A DNA stretch of 64,000 nucleotides from Myxocyprinus asiaticus (taxonomy: Eukaryota > Chordata > Actinopteri > Cypriniformes > Catostomidae): NCBI RefSeq assembly GCF_019703515.2, contig NC_059388.1, positions 248,001-312,000 on the forward strand. Reading direction: 5' to 3'. Below the pieces are notes generated by a model, which had not been told where the DNA came from, made no database searches, and saw only the letters and a program-made list of their open reading frames with translations. A program made the position numbers and the translations under genes. Below, piece after piece: positions 23,990-33,664 of this stretch. Within the stretch, counting starts at the first letter, position 1. Each line of letters opens with the position of its first letter.

Positions 23990-24463
23990 TGTTTATTTAC
24001 AGATTTATAGTTATAGTATAATACAGTTACAAGAATGTTTTGCTAATTTTAAACATAATGTTAGAGAGTCTTCTAATACCCAAAGTTAAATGAATATACC
24101 TCAGGTTTACATACTGTTTGTTTCATATGGCATTTGTGTAACATTAACAGAAGTTATTTCTGATTGTTTGATGACCTTCATCAATGCAAATATCAATGCT
24201 GCTATTGATATTGTGCTTTTTTTTAACAGTTGGCCTATGTAAACGTGCAAAATGGACATCTTTGACCTTTGTAACGCCTTTCGCTGTGTTTTCAATGTTA
24301 AGTGCTGTGTTGAACTCTTGAGTGATTTGAAAAGGAATACCACATGAAACATATGTTTATTTAAATATACAATCATTCTAACATTAATTTTTTTTTTTCA
24401 TTGAATAAGATTTGAAAAACATTCTTGTTATTGTATTATACTATAAATCTATAAATAAACAGC
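23990..24463. mobile_element. Foldback MITE-like palindrome
   Basis: The left arm (23990-24044; ctgtttatttacagatttat then agtataatacagttacaaga) is repeated in inverse at 24413-24463. Weaker inverted similarity continues inward (gtttcatatggcattt against gtttcatgtggtattc), so most of the 474 bp could fold on itself. There is no coding capacity. The target duplication is unclear, so the superfamily is open. Confidence 0.6.
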
Positions 24464-24673
24464 TAAAGTACGTCAGAGATTTCATGCTAACTGATAGTGA
24501 CACCTGGTGGCAGAGGTTGGTACCACATGCTAAATGTTAGCTACCAAGAAAAAAAAAAATGACTCGTGTTGCCTCTTGAATAGAAAAAAAATCTTCAGAG
24601 GAAAAAAATAAAAAAATCTTAGAAGACAAAATTCAGAGTTAAACAAAAATGTTTAGAGAAAAATATTTAATTT

Positions 24674-24678
24674 AAAAA

Positions 24679-24742
<64 letters not shown>
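24674..24742. repeat. Poly(A) and (TA)n run
   Basis: About 23 A bases followed by a TA run of about 23 units. The rest of 24464-25060 is AT-rich and without a supported gene. Confidence 0.95.
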
Positions 24743-24746
<4 letters not shown>

Positions 24747-25074
24747 CAGAGAGAGAGAAAAAAAATCAGAGAAAAAAATTTATAGACATAGGAAGACACT
24801 TAAAAAAATGTTTACATAGTGAATATTTTTTCACCTTGCGGTTCAGGGTTTCCACAAGAATTGCTATGTGGGCTAAAATAAATGTTAAAAGAAAAGAGAA
24901 TACGGCTGCAAGTAGATATAGATTCCTTATTGTTATATTTAAGAGACTCAATAAGCAAAACAACCCAAGTAATATAAATATTAAAACACGTTTAATGTTG
25001 CCTTTTTGTATACACATGAAATTGATTAAATAAAATCATATGGTTGAAAATGAATAATACGATTAGGCTGGGCG

Positions 25075-25150
25075 GAGGTGAAACGCGTCATGACGTCACG
25101 CAGACGGCGTGCGTACGGGCGTGGTGACGCGAGCGGTGGAGTGAGTGAAG
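25075..25150 (+). promoter_or_regulatory. usp15: usp15 promoter / 5' UTR with CRE
   Basis: The 75 bases before the usp15 ATG are CpG-rich in an otherwise AT-rich window and contain a perfect palindromic cAMP-response element, TGACGTCA (25091-25098), 53 bases upstream of the ATG. There is no TATA box at a suitable place. This fits a TATA-less housekeeping promoter bound by CREB/ATF factors. The transcription start is not defined by the sequence. Confidence 0.6.
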
Positions 25151-25239
25151 ATGGCGGAAGGCGGCGCGGCGGATGCGGAGACACAGAGAGGAGAGATCGC
25201 GACGCTCCTCAAAACGCCGCTGCGCAGAGCTGACACATG
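25151..25239 (+). CDS. usp15: usp15 exon 1 (ubiquitin carboxyl-terminal hydrolase 15)
   Basis: USP15 is a cysteine deubiquitinase of the USP4/USP11/USP15 group; it removes ubiquitin from signalling proteins, mainly in cytoplasm and nucleus. This exon encodes the N-terminus MAEGGAADAETQRGEIATLL up to the first bases of a tryptophan codon (TG|G) and starts the DUSP domain. The ATG was chosen because it opens the conserved MAEGGAAD N-terminus of USP15 in good context (aagATGG). The donor is ATG|GTGAGA at 25239/25240. Together with exons 2-5 it splices in frame. The catalytic domain lies in later exons outside the window. USP4 is less similar, so usp15 is a firm call. Confidence 0.93.
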
Positions 25240-25685
25240 GTGAGAGACGCTATTAAACACGTATAACACAACACTGCTGTTATTAATGACTGACACCAAT
25301 AACAATATCAATAAGTCAGTCAGAGATCACAGAGACATTTGAACATTCATCATCAATACATCAGGTCAATGATCACCATAGACACTAATAACACATGTGA
25401 AGATTTCTCCTCGTGTTGACACTCACACTAAATGAATCAGCAATTCTCTATTATTACCATTATTATTAAACACACACAGAGACTCATCAGTCCAATCATC
25501 TATACAGTAATTACTGCAGTGAAACTGTCTTGATATCTGAAAGTGTACTTTAATTATGTGTACTGAATACTTCTCAACTCATATCTACTGTATATAAACT
25601 ATGGTGAACTGTTGTTTAAAGACTCATTTATCTGTAATTAACTTTGGGTGATGCATGTGTTATTTAATATTTCATGTCTGTGCAG
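25240..25685 (+). other. usp15: usp15 intron 1
   Basis: A 446-bp phase-2 intron with GT at 25240 and acceptor tgtgcag at 25685. It is A/T-rich and holds no recognised element. Confidence 0.85.
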
Positions 25686-25813
25686 GTATTTGGTGGACAG
25701 TCACTGGTTCAAGCAGTGGAAGAAATATGTTGGCTTTGACAGCTGGGACAAATATCAGATGGGTGATCAGAACGTCTATCCGGGACCGGTGGATAACTCT
25801 GGCCTGCTCAAAG
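25686..25813 (+). CDS. usp15: usp15 exon 2
   Basis: This exon completes the split tryptophan and encodes most of the DUSP domain: [36 protein letters not shown] and NSGLLK. The DUSP fold is a small protein-interaction module found in several USPs. The acceptor is tgtgcag|G and the donor is AAAG|GTTCAT at 25813/25814; GTTCAT is a weaker-than-average donor. The exon is 128 bp and ends in phase 1 (K plus the first base of D). A near copy of its last 26 bases plus donor occurs at 15623-15657. Confidence 0.95.
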
Positions 25814-26143
25814 GTTCATCTTACATCTCACATTCTAGTTTATCACATACGCCAGATTAGCACGAGTGTGTCCAATCTCATAATACATGGAAAAAAAGTA
25901 CGTCAAAGGTTTGCGTTTTCAATGTGTTTTAATTAGCGTGCTGTATTTGAGCTGTTAGACAGTTTGTCCAGTAAAACTGTCTTTAAATTCATCCCTTTTA
26001 AAGCACTACAGCTTTAGACAGACGTCTTTGGCTGTTGCGTTGCATCTCATGCTGTTTTTAAGCGTCCCATCATGAGTGTTGCGTTTTTAAGATGCCGTGT
26101 CAAGTTATGAATAGTTCAAGTTTTAAAAGCACATCTTGAGAAC

Positions 26144-26590
26144 TAGAGGTCAACCGATATGTGTTCTATCCAGAGACCAGTGTGGTCGATATAATGCCGA
26201 TATATCACACAATTTAATATAATAGTAAAATGACATATACATAAATTGTCTAAAAAAATAATTAAATTTATTTAGCATTATATTTACTCACACTTTCACA
26301 CACAAATTTAACTTTGAAAAAATCGTAATAAAAAATGGGATTTTGTGTGTTTTAGATGGAATAGAGCAGTTTAGTCTTGCATTTTAGTAATTGTTTGCAC
26401 ATAAATAAATTGTTAATATATTAGCAAGAAGTTAATAACAAGTCCAGCACCAACGGACAGTATGTGCGCATTAGCAATCGCATTTTCTCACAAAAAGTCT
26501 ATATCAAACTAATTGTACTACTTCATTGATGACATTGTAGAATATCCTTATTAGTTGTTGACTGATATTGACGATACTTCCTATATCTAT
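26144..26590. mobile_element. hAT-type element, left end only
   Basis: Begins TAGAGGTCAACCGATAT, closely matching the terminal repeat of the complete hAT element at 61465-63067 (TAGAGGTCGACCGATA). A gccgatatatcacac motif follows at about 26190. No matching right end or target duplication was found, so the extent is a guess. Confidence 0.45.
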
Positions 26591-26689
26591 ATAATTGATG
26601 TGACTCTGAGTATGAAACGCATAAGAATCTAAAAGCAGAAAGAACTCAGATAACTGCTCTGTACAATTGTGGTGAGAAGAATATCATCT

Positions 26690-26800
26690 CTGAATGCTAT
26701 TCTGAGATGCGGGTTGGTGCTGTTTTGGCGGCACGAGGGGTCCTACACAATATTAGGTAGGTGCTTTTAATGTTGTGGCTGATCAGGGTATATATATACT
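26690..26800. mobile_element. Tc1/mariner 3' remnant
   Basis: The stretch ending caatattaggtaggtgctt and ttaatgttgtggctgatc has the look of the 3' end of common fish Tc1/mariner elements, followed by a (TA)n run. It is too decayed to place in a family. Confidence 0.4.
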
Positions 26801-26830
26801 GTATATCATATTATATTTCATATTATTATA

Positions 26831-28407
26831 CAACCCCAATTCTGAAAAAGTTGGGACAGTATGAAAAATGCTAATAAAAACAAAAGAGTGATTTGTAAAT
26901 TATATTCACCCTTTGCTAAATTGAAAGCACTACAACTACACATTACATGATGTCTTTCCTTGTGAATGTCTTTGTTTTTTTTGAAAATGCACAGTAATTT
27001 CAAATCAGATGATTGCAACACGCTCCAAAAAAGTTGACAGGGGCAGTTTAAGACTAATAACAATTTGACGAGTTGAAATAACAAGGTGATGTGAAACAGG
27101 AGATGTGAAACAGGTGAGGCAATCGTGTCATATTATATAAGGAGCCTCCAAAAACAGCCTAGTCCTTCAAGAGCAAGCATCATTTGAGACTTGTCAATTT
27201 ACCAACAGATGCTTCAGCAAATAATCCAGCACTTTGAGAACAATGTTGCCCAAAGACAAATTGGAAGGATTTTGGGCATTTCACCCTCTACAGTGCACAA
27301 TATAGTTAAAAGATTCAAGGAATCTGGTCAAATCTTGGTGCATAAAGGGCAAGACGAAAACCACTTCTGAATGTGCGTTATCTCTGATCCCTCAGACGTC
27401 ACTGACTTAAAAAACATCATTCATCTGTAATGGATATCATGAACATGGGCTTGGGATTACTTTAGTAAACCTTTGTTAGTCAACACCACTTGCCGCTGCA
27501 TCCACAGATGCAAGTTAAGACTTAACTATGTAAAGGAGAAGCCATACATCAACACTGTCCAGAAGCGCTGCTGACTTCTCTGGGCTCGGTCTCATCTGAG
27601 ATGGAAAGTAGAACAGTGGAACTGTGTTTTTTGGTCTGAAGAGTCCACATTTCAAATAGTTTTTGAAAAACGAAGTTGTTGTGCTATCTGGGCCAAAGAG
27701 GAAAAGGGCCATCCAAGCTGTTATCAGCGTCAGGTCCAAAAGCCAGTGTCTGTATGGGCCAGGGGTGTGTCAGTGCCCATGGCATGGGTAACGTGCACAT
27801 CTGTGAGGGCACCATTAATGCAGACGTGTACAAATTTTGGAGCAACATATACTGCCATCCAGCACCGTCTTTTCCAGGGACGTCCCTGCATTTTCCAGCA
27901 GGGCAACTTCAAACCACATACTGCCTGGATTACAAATGCATGGCTGTGTAAGCAGAGAGTGTGGGTGCTAGATTGGCCTGCCTGCAGTCCTGACCATCTC
28001 CAATTGAGAATGTGTGGCGCGTTATGAAGCGCACAATACGGCAATGAAGACCCCATACAATTGTGCAGCTGAAGACCAACATAAATGGGGGAAAATTCCA
28101 CTTTCTAATCTTAACAAACTTGTGTCTTCAGTGCCCAAATGCTTAATAAGTGTTATTAGAAGAAATGGTGATGTTTCACAGTGGTAAACACTTGACTGTC
28201 CCAACTTTTTTGCAGTGTGTTGCAATCGTCTGATTTGAAATTACTGTACATTTTCAAAAAATAATGAAATTCACAAGGAAAGACATCATGTAATGTGTAG
28301 TTGTAGTGCTTTAAATATGGCAAAGGGTGAATATAATTTACAAATCACTCCTTTTTGTTTTTATTAGCATTTTTCATACTGTCCCAACTTTTTCGGAATT
28401 GGGGTTG
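26831..28407 (+). mobile_element. Dead Tc1-type transposon, copy 1
   Basis: The ends are CAACCCCAATTCTG and its inverse CGGAATTGGGGTTG, flanked by TA (26829-26830 and 28408-28409). The terminal inverted repeats are about 140 bp. The internal sequence is a damaged transposase gene. A sister copy at 48349-49900 has the same lesions. The element sits in usp15 intron 2 in the gene's orientation. Confidence 0.92.
27209..28090 (+). pseudogene. Tc1-type transposase pseudogene, copy 1
   Basis: The start MLQQIIQHFENNVAQRQIG opens the helix-turn-helix (GISPSTVHNIVKRFKESGQ). A stop follows soon after, at ENHF-stop. Later pieces are FWSEESTFQIVFEKR, where the first catalytic residue is E instead of the usual D; IFQQGNFKPHTA, where the second catalytic D is G; and SPIENVWRVMK in another frame, with the glutamate kept. 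Two of the three catalytic positions are therefore altered, besides several frameshifts. Confidence 0.88.
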
Positions 28408-28594
28408 TAATATATAATTTTACATTAGTGCTGTCAGTCGATAAAACATTTTAATCGCGATTAATCACATACGTTTTCATTAATCGCAGATTTTGAAAGT
28501 GCTGAATTTTTACTCTAAATAATCTTCTTTTCCTGTCAAAATGCATTTATTTTCATCTTAGAAAAGAAAATGTAACAATATAATGCTTTATTAA

Positions 28595-30898
28595 AGGGGT
28601 CATGAAATGGAGAATCAAATTTTCCTTGATATTTAGACATGTAAGAGTTAACTGTACTATAAAAACATACTGTAAGTTTCAGAACTGAAAATTTCCTCCC
28701 CAGTCTAAAAAGATTATTTATATTTGCCACCCTTCTGAACCGTCTCGTTTTGAAATCTGTCTATTCGTGACATCACGAGACATTGCTTATTTGTTTTTAC
28801 ACATCTCACAGCATGTGTCATCGCACCTTTGGCCCCGCCCACTGGCGCACAGTTCAAGTCAAGAGAGCAGGCCTTGTGTGGCTAACTATTCCTAACATAA
28901 CACAAAAGGGGACCCATCTGGACTATTTTGAATTATTTTGTATATAAACATGAACTAGGTAGACTCTTTGACCGCTGTCATGTATCTTGCCACTTTTAAA
29001 AGACGTGGTGTCAAGTTACAACTCTGAAAGGGAGAAGAAATTCTCTTTCATTCTGCTGCTGTCTCTTGTTGTTTTGAGCACAAACATGTCATGGATGTTC
29101 TTTTGTCCATCTGCGCTATTTTTAATTGTTGGTAATCATGGTAAATATGAAATAGAGGAACGTCTTTGACTGTTTCGATGTTTCCAGCGATGTGCTCCTC
29201 ATTGGGCCTATAGTATGTGTGTGCGTCATTTCACCGTGCTTTGGACTATGTGTGTGCGTTTTGTTCGGCTCATGTCAGTGTAGATTGTTTGTGAACCATC
29301 ATAATATGATTCAAGCTTTGCAAAGGAACTATTATTGAAGGATGGGGCAGTTAAAAACACTTGAACCTGATCAAAAATGTAAGTAAAACGTTTTATTCAT
29401 GAATTTTTCAAATGCCACGACTGTTTGATAGTTTATGGTGCTGAGTGTTAACTGTTGTGCTTGAGATGAACATGAAATGCTCTTTTTTTTTTTTTTTTTT
29501 TTTTTTTAAATAGTTTTATTATCTTCCCTGAGGTCCACTGATAATGATAGTAAAGTTTTTTGTTTTTTTTGCATTTAAACAGTCATAATTTAGTTATATA
29601 TGATCATTTTCCACCCTGTTTTTGGCCCTCTGTCTGAAACGCTCGGTTTTGGTCTAACTGCCTCCTTAAAACTTCATTGTAAACGCCCACTGTTATGATT
29701 GGCTAACATCATGCAGCCCCTCAAATTCCGCAAACTCAGTCGGAAGAGAATGAACAAGCCCCTCAACATTATAAAACTAAATGTCAGGGTGTACACATAA
29801 CGTTGGTTAACAGGGTGTCCGTTGTGGCATGGTGCATCGACAGTAAACAGATGTCCCATTGCTGTATGCGGTGACACTACTACTGCCAACAACACAAATA
29901 AATGGTTTAGAAAGTTTGTGTTGACACACCCGGTGTAGACAGCCTCAAGCCGTTGCATTGCGCTGCGTCAATGGACGTGCCTGGTGTAAACAGGGTGTCA
30001 GCACCATAAACTATCACACAGTCAGGACATGAAATATTAATGAATGAAACTGTTAACTCACGTTTTTTTTTCCGATCACATCCAAGTGTTTTTATATGCC
30101 CCATCCTTCAATAACAGAGAGATTCTCCTCTTCAGAGTTGTAACTTGACACCGCGTCTTTTAAAAGCGGCCCCAGATATGTATCAAGTGGTCAAAGACGT
30201 CTGTCTGTGCATGTTTATGTAGGAAAACATTTAAATTCAGACAGGCACATGAAGGCGTCCTGTGTAAGTCCATTTAGGATGAATCTCCCATGACAGGTGC
30301 ATCTCTCTCCTCTTCACCTGTGTGACTGACTGAGCACCAGTGGGTGGGGCCAAGGGTGCAATGATGAAAAATAGGTGTTGCATATGCAGATGTATTTGGT
30401 CCTTATGATGTCACAAGTTCCATGAATTCCAAACGAGACGTTTTTGCAGCTTGGTTTAAATAAATACTCTTTTTCTATTAAGGAGGAAGTTTTCAGTTCT
30501 GAAACTTACAGGATGTTTTTATAGTACAATGACCTCTTATATGTCAAAAGATCAAGGAAAATTTGATTCCTCATGACCCTTTTGATATATTCGGATGCAA
30601 TGTGTTGTATGTGCGATATGTGTAAACCCTGAAATGTAGTTTTATAATGTCGAGGTTCATTCTCTTCCGACTGAGTTTGCTGAATTTGAGGGGTTGCATG
30701 ATGTTTGCCAATCATAACATTGGCCGTTTTCATTGAAGTTTTAAGGAGGCACTTAGGCCAAAACCGAGCATTTCAGACAGAGGGCCAAAAACAAGGTGGA
30801 AAATGATCATATAGTACTAGATTATGACTGTTTTAATGCAATTCATTGGACCTCAGGGAAGATAATACATTTATAAAAAATGGCACTTCATGACATCT
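28595..30898 (+). mobile_element. TTAA-flanked MITE, copy 1 (outer)
   Basis: The element starts AGGGGTCATGAAATG and ends with the inverse of AGATGTCATGAAGTG, flanked by TTAA on both sides (28591-28594 and 30899-30902), the target signature of piggyBac-type transposition. It has no transposase. It is split at 29470/30581 by an inverted copy of itself; without that copy it is about 1.2 kb. A third copy of the family lies at 60517-63210. Confidence 0.75.
29471..30580 (-). mobile_element. TTAA-flanked MITE, copy 2 (nested, inverted)
   Basis: On the minus strand it starts AGGGTCATGAGGAATC at 30580 and ends ...GCATTTCATG at 29471. It mirrors copy 1 throughout, for example gccccatccttcaataacag against its inverse near 29336-29350, and ttttggccctctgtctgaaa near 29620 against the inverse near 30780. 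Copy 3 shows the uninterrupted site (aacagtttaaatatattcgg), which contains a TTAA target. Poly(T) at 29485-29507 lies at its 3' end. Confidence 0.75.
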
Positions 30899-31530
30899 TT
30901 AATATTTTTCAAACAAAGCCTTCCACAGTATAAAGACAGAAATGCTCTAAAAAATGTTAAACTTTAATCACGTGCCTTAACATGTTAATTCTGACAGCTC
31001 TAATTATTAAATTATATTGTATTAAATTAAACTATACAATAGTAAAATGTTTCTGTCCTAAATTTCAGACAATTTTATCATCAGCTGAGTGCTCGAGCAC
31101 TGAACGAGTGCGGCCCAATTTTTCTAACGTGTGTACTCTGAACACGCAGAATGCACATGCGCCTGGAATTATTTTCACTAATAAGTGGGTTCACAAGGTG
31201 GCAACACTCACAGCTGAGTCATTGTTGTCACGAAGAAGCGCTAGTAGATGTAATCACAGGTAAACAACAGGAAATGAAAGTGGAAACAACAACAGTGGAT
31301 GTGCAAGTCAAGAGCTCGTGTTTGAGGAGGTCAGGAGATACCTGCATTTGTATAACTCCAGTCTGAAGGAATATATAAACTGTGCATACTGTGTGTATAA
31401 ACTCACAGTGAAATGGAGTATACTTTGAAAGGCTGAGCGATCGACTGTATGCAGACGTTAAGTGTTTGAGTCAAAACTGAATTATACTTTGGGCTGAAGT
31501 GTTTTAGATGGAGATGTGTTTGTGTTTCAG

Positions 31531-31661
31531 ATGGAGATGTGCTGGGCATTAAGGAGCACCTCATCGATGAACTGGATTATATCCTGGTGCCGATGGAGGG
31601 CTGGAGTAAGTTAGTGAGCTGGTATGGACTGACAGATGGACAGGAACCCATCGCACGCAAG
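31531..31661 (+). CDS. usp15: usp15 exon 3
   Basis: Encodes [38 protein letters not shown] and PIARK, the C-terminal half of the DUSP domain, after completing the aspartate codon shared with exon 2. The acceptor is tgtgtttcag|AT and the donor is CGCAAG|GTAAAG at 31661/31662, a strong consensus. It is 131 bp and ends in phase 0. The HLIDELDY and EPIARK blocks are strongly conserved in USP15. Confidence 0.95.
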
Positions 31662-33206
31662 GTAAAGCCGTCTATGCATGTGAAACTCAATGGATGCTGT
31701 ACGATATTTTTGAATAAAGTAATAATACAATACATAAGCTGTGAGATTCTCACAAAAATACACTATATGGCCGAAAGTATGTGGACACCTTTCTAGTTAA
31801 TGAGTTTGACTACTCCAGTAGTTTCTGTATGCTACGCTATACACTGACATTCTAGAGAATTGTGTGCTGTCGACTTCACTGCAACAGTTTGAGGAGGGCA
31901 CTTTTCTGTGCACAAAGCGAGATCTCTAGAGCTCTTGTTGAATGCAGTCTCTAATACACCTTATTTAGTAATTACTACAGGAAAAAAATAAGGAAGTTTG
32001 TTGGTTTAAAAGAGTGACGTCCCTGGTCATGAGAATTTATGGGGAAAATGTCATGAAAAATAGGCTTGATTTTCTTTAAATAACATGTTATTTCTTTTCT
32101 TTTTTATTACTTATTACTTTTATTTTTGGGGAGATATATGACTTGGAGAAGTTCTTGACAGGTTTCATACCATTCAAAACAAAACAAATGTTTTAGTCAC
32201 TTGTGTCTGATTGTGTTTGAAAAAACAGCATGCAGTTGTTACTTTGAAATTAGCTTCCAGAATGCTTGTGTTGACGTGCCTCACTTCCGCTAGCACACAT
32301 GGTCATGGAGATTTCGTCAGTCATGCCATGATGGCGACGGCTCTTTCTGTTTCCTGCCCCCTCTCTCCATGTATGTTGAGGGGGTATCAAGTGGCTGTGC
32401 TATTTCTGTGTACAGTGCAACCCTGCATGTCTGACCGGCTACATGGAGCACGCTACAAGCAACAGCATGCAAGAGGTGCTGCCTTATTCTCATGTTTGGG
32501 TGTTTGGAAAAAGTTTTGCAGGGAGTGAATGTAGGCCGCCGCAGGGTTCGAGTCTTACTGCGGTCCGCTGTTTGGTAGAGAACGCCGGGTTTGTGCTTGT
32601 CCTTGTTATGAAGGAATAGAATTGCCATCTGAGGTCAAACTGCAATGGAGCTTTGTGAGGGAATTGTGATATAAGGTCGGGGTTTTAAATATCGCTGTCG
32701 AACGGTTGATCTTGTGAGGATAATCATTTGGACCCTGGGCCGCAGTTCAGCAGGGTTTTCCTCTGGCTTTTGCTGTGTGGTGGTCTGCTAGCGGAGGGGC
32801 CGTGTGAAATAAATAGTCTGGAATTCTTCAGCTGTTCAGCTCTGTTGCTAAAATAAGCATTTTTCTGATTTGCTCGTATCAACACATTGACAGCCGTCAT
32901 GACGCGCTCAAACTCACACCTGACGTGATTACAACTGTGCGTAAATATGACACTTGAAGAATGGTAGCTGTATAGTTTTCTGTGTGATATAGGGTTCCCT
33001 CACTCATGGAAAACCTGGAAATATAAGGGAAATGTCACAGAATTGAATAAAATCTTTGAAAAATCTCGCAAAGCTCATGGAAATTTCTAGAGGCTATATA
33101 GAACTTTCTAATATTGATATATCACCCTTTGTGGAATAAAATTAAACACTAATCTGTATTTCCTTGCTGTTGTTGAATGGTTTTATAATGATTGTGTGTT
33201 GTTCAG
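31662..33206 (+). other. usp15: usp15 intron 3
   Basis: A 1545-bp phase-0 intron. A short piece at 31758-31795 (cactatatggccgaaagtat, then gtggacacc) resembles the terminal repeat of a common fish Tc1-type element; its partner end was not found. The rest (31800-33206) shows no recognised gene or repeat. Confidence 0.75.
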
Positions 33207-33333
33207 GTGGTGGAGCAGGGGATGTTCGTGAAACACTGTAAGGTGGAAGTCTACCTCACTGAACTGAAACTATGTGAAGACAGCAACATGGACAACGTTG
33301 TCACGAGAAAATTCAGCAAAGCTGACACCATAG
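33207..33333 (+). CDS. usp15: usp15 exon 4
   Basis: Encodes [38 protein letters not shown] and ADTI, the linker out of the DUSP domain and the start of the ubiquitin-like domain. The acceptor is gttgttcag|GTG and the donor is ACCATAG|GTACCT at 33333/33334. It is 127 bp and ends in phase 1. In USP4/USP15 the DUSP and ubiquitin-like domains act together to control the catalytic domain; that role is known for the family and not visible here. Confidence 0.95.
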
Positions 33334-33664
33334 GTACCTGCATGAGTATGGAGAAAATAAAGAGTTCACGTGTTTTTTTTATATGTGTTAGTTCATGTCC
33401 TGTGGTGTGACATGCTTCATTTAAAACTACTTTTGTTTTATTTACAGCATCTCATTCTAATTCTTGTATAATTATTATGTATACAGTAGGGATGGGACAT
33501 TATGGGTATCTCACGATTCGGTTCGATATACAATATGAGGTTCATGATTCGATATAATCTTGATTAGATATAATAACACTTAAATGACTAAATGCAGAAT
33601 TTTTATTTTCTGAAAAATTGGTTGAGCAAAATGCTCATTAAAATTAATTATAATTAATTAATTT

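Larger units (their letters stand above)
28426..31002. mobile_element. hAT-type non-autonomous element with nested MITEs
   Basis: The left end is TAGTGCTGTCAGTCGATAAA and the right end is the inverse of TAGAGCTGTCAGAATTAA; 11 of the first 12 terminal bases match. The motif tttaatcgcgattaatcac follows at the left. No transposase is encoded. An 8-bp target duplication could not be matched, probably because of decay. A TTAA MITE occupies 28595-30898. Confidence 0.65.
25814..31530 (+). other. usp15: usp15 intron 2 (transposon-filled)
   Basis: A 5.7-kb phase-1 intron from GTTCAT to ttgtgtttcag. Inside are a hAT end at 26144, Tc1 remnants, a dead Tc1 element (26831-28407) and a hAT element holding nested TTAA MITEs (28426-31002). 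Bases 25823-26143 and 31003-31530 show nothing recognisable. Confidence 0.85.

Noticed and set aside
24107..24376. 89-codon minus-strand ORF.
   Set aside because: Falls inside the foldback repeat and has no protein motif.
24766..25017. Minus-strand 83-codon ORF with a hydrophobic middle (VLIFILLGLFCLLSLL).
   Set aside because: A-rich + strand gives runs of F, L and I codons on the minus strand; no conserved motif, start context or splice support.
29674..30104. Two minus-strand ORFs of 94 and 65 codons in usp15 intron 2.
   Set aside because: They lie in the nested inverted MITE; the corresponding frames are broken in the other two copies.
32211..32628. 105- and 103-codon ORFs on opposite strands in intron 3.
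   Set aside because: No domain, no splice signals fitting usp15, and mutual overlap typical of chance ORFs.
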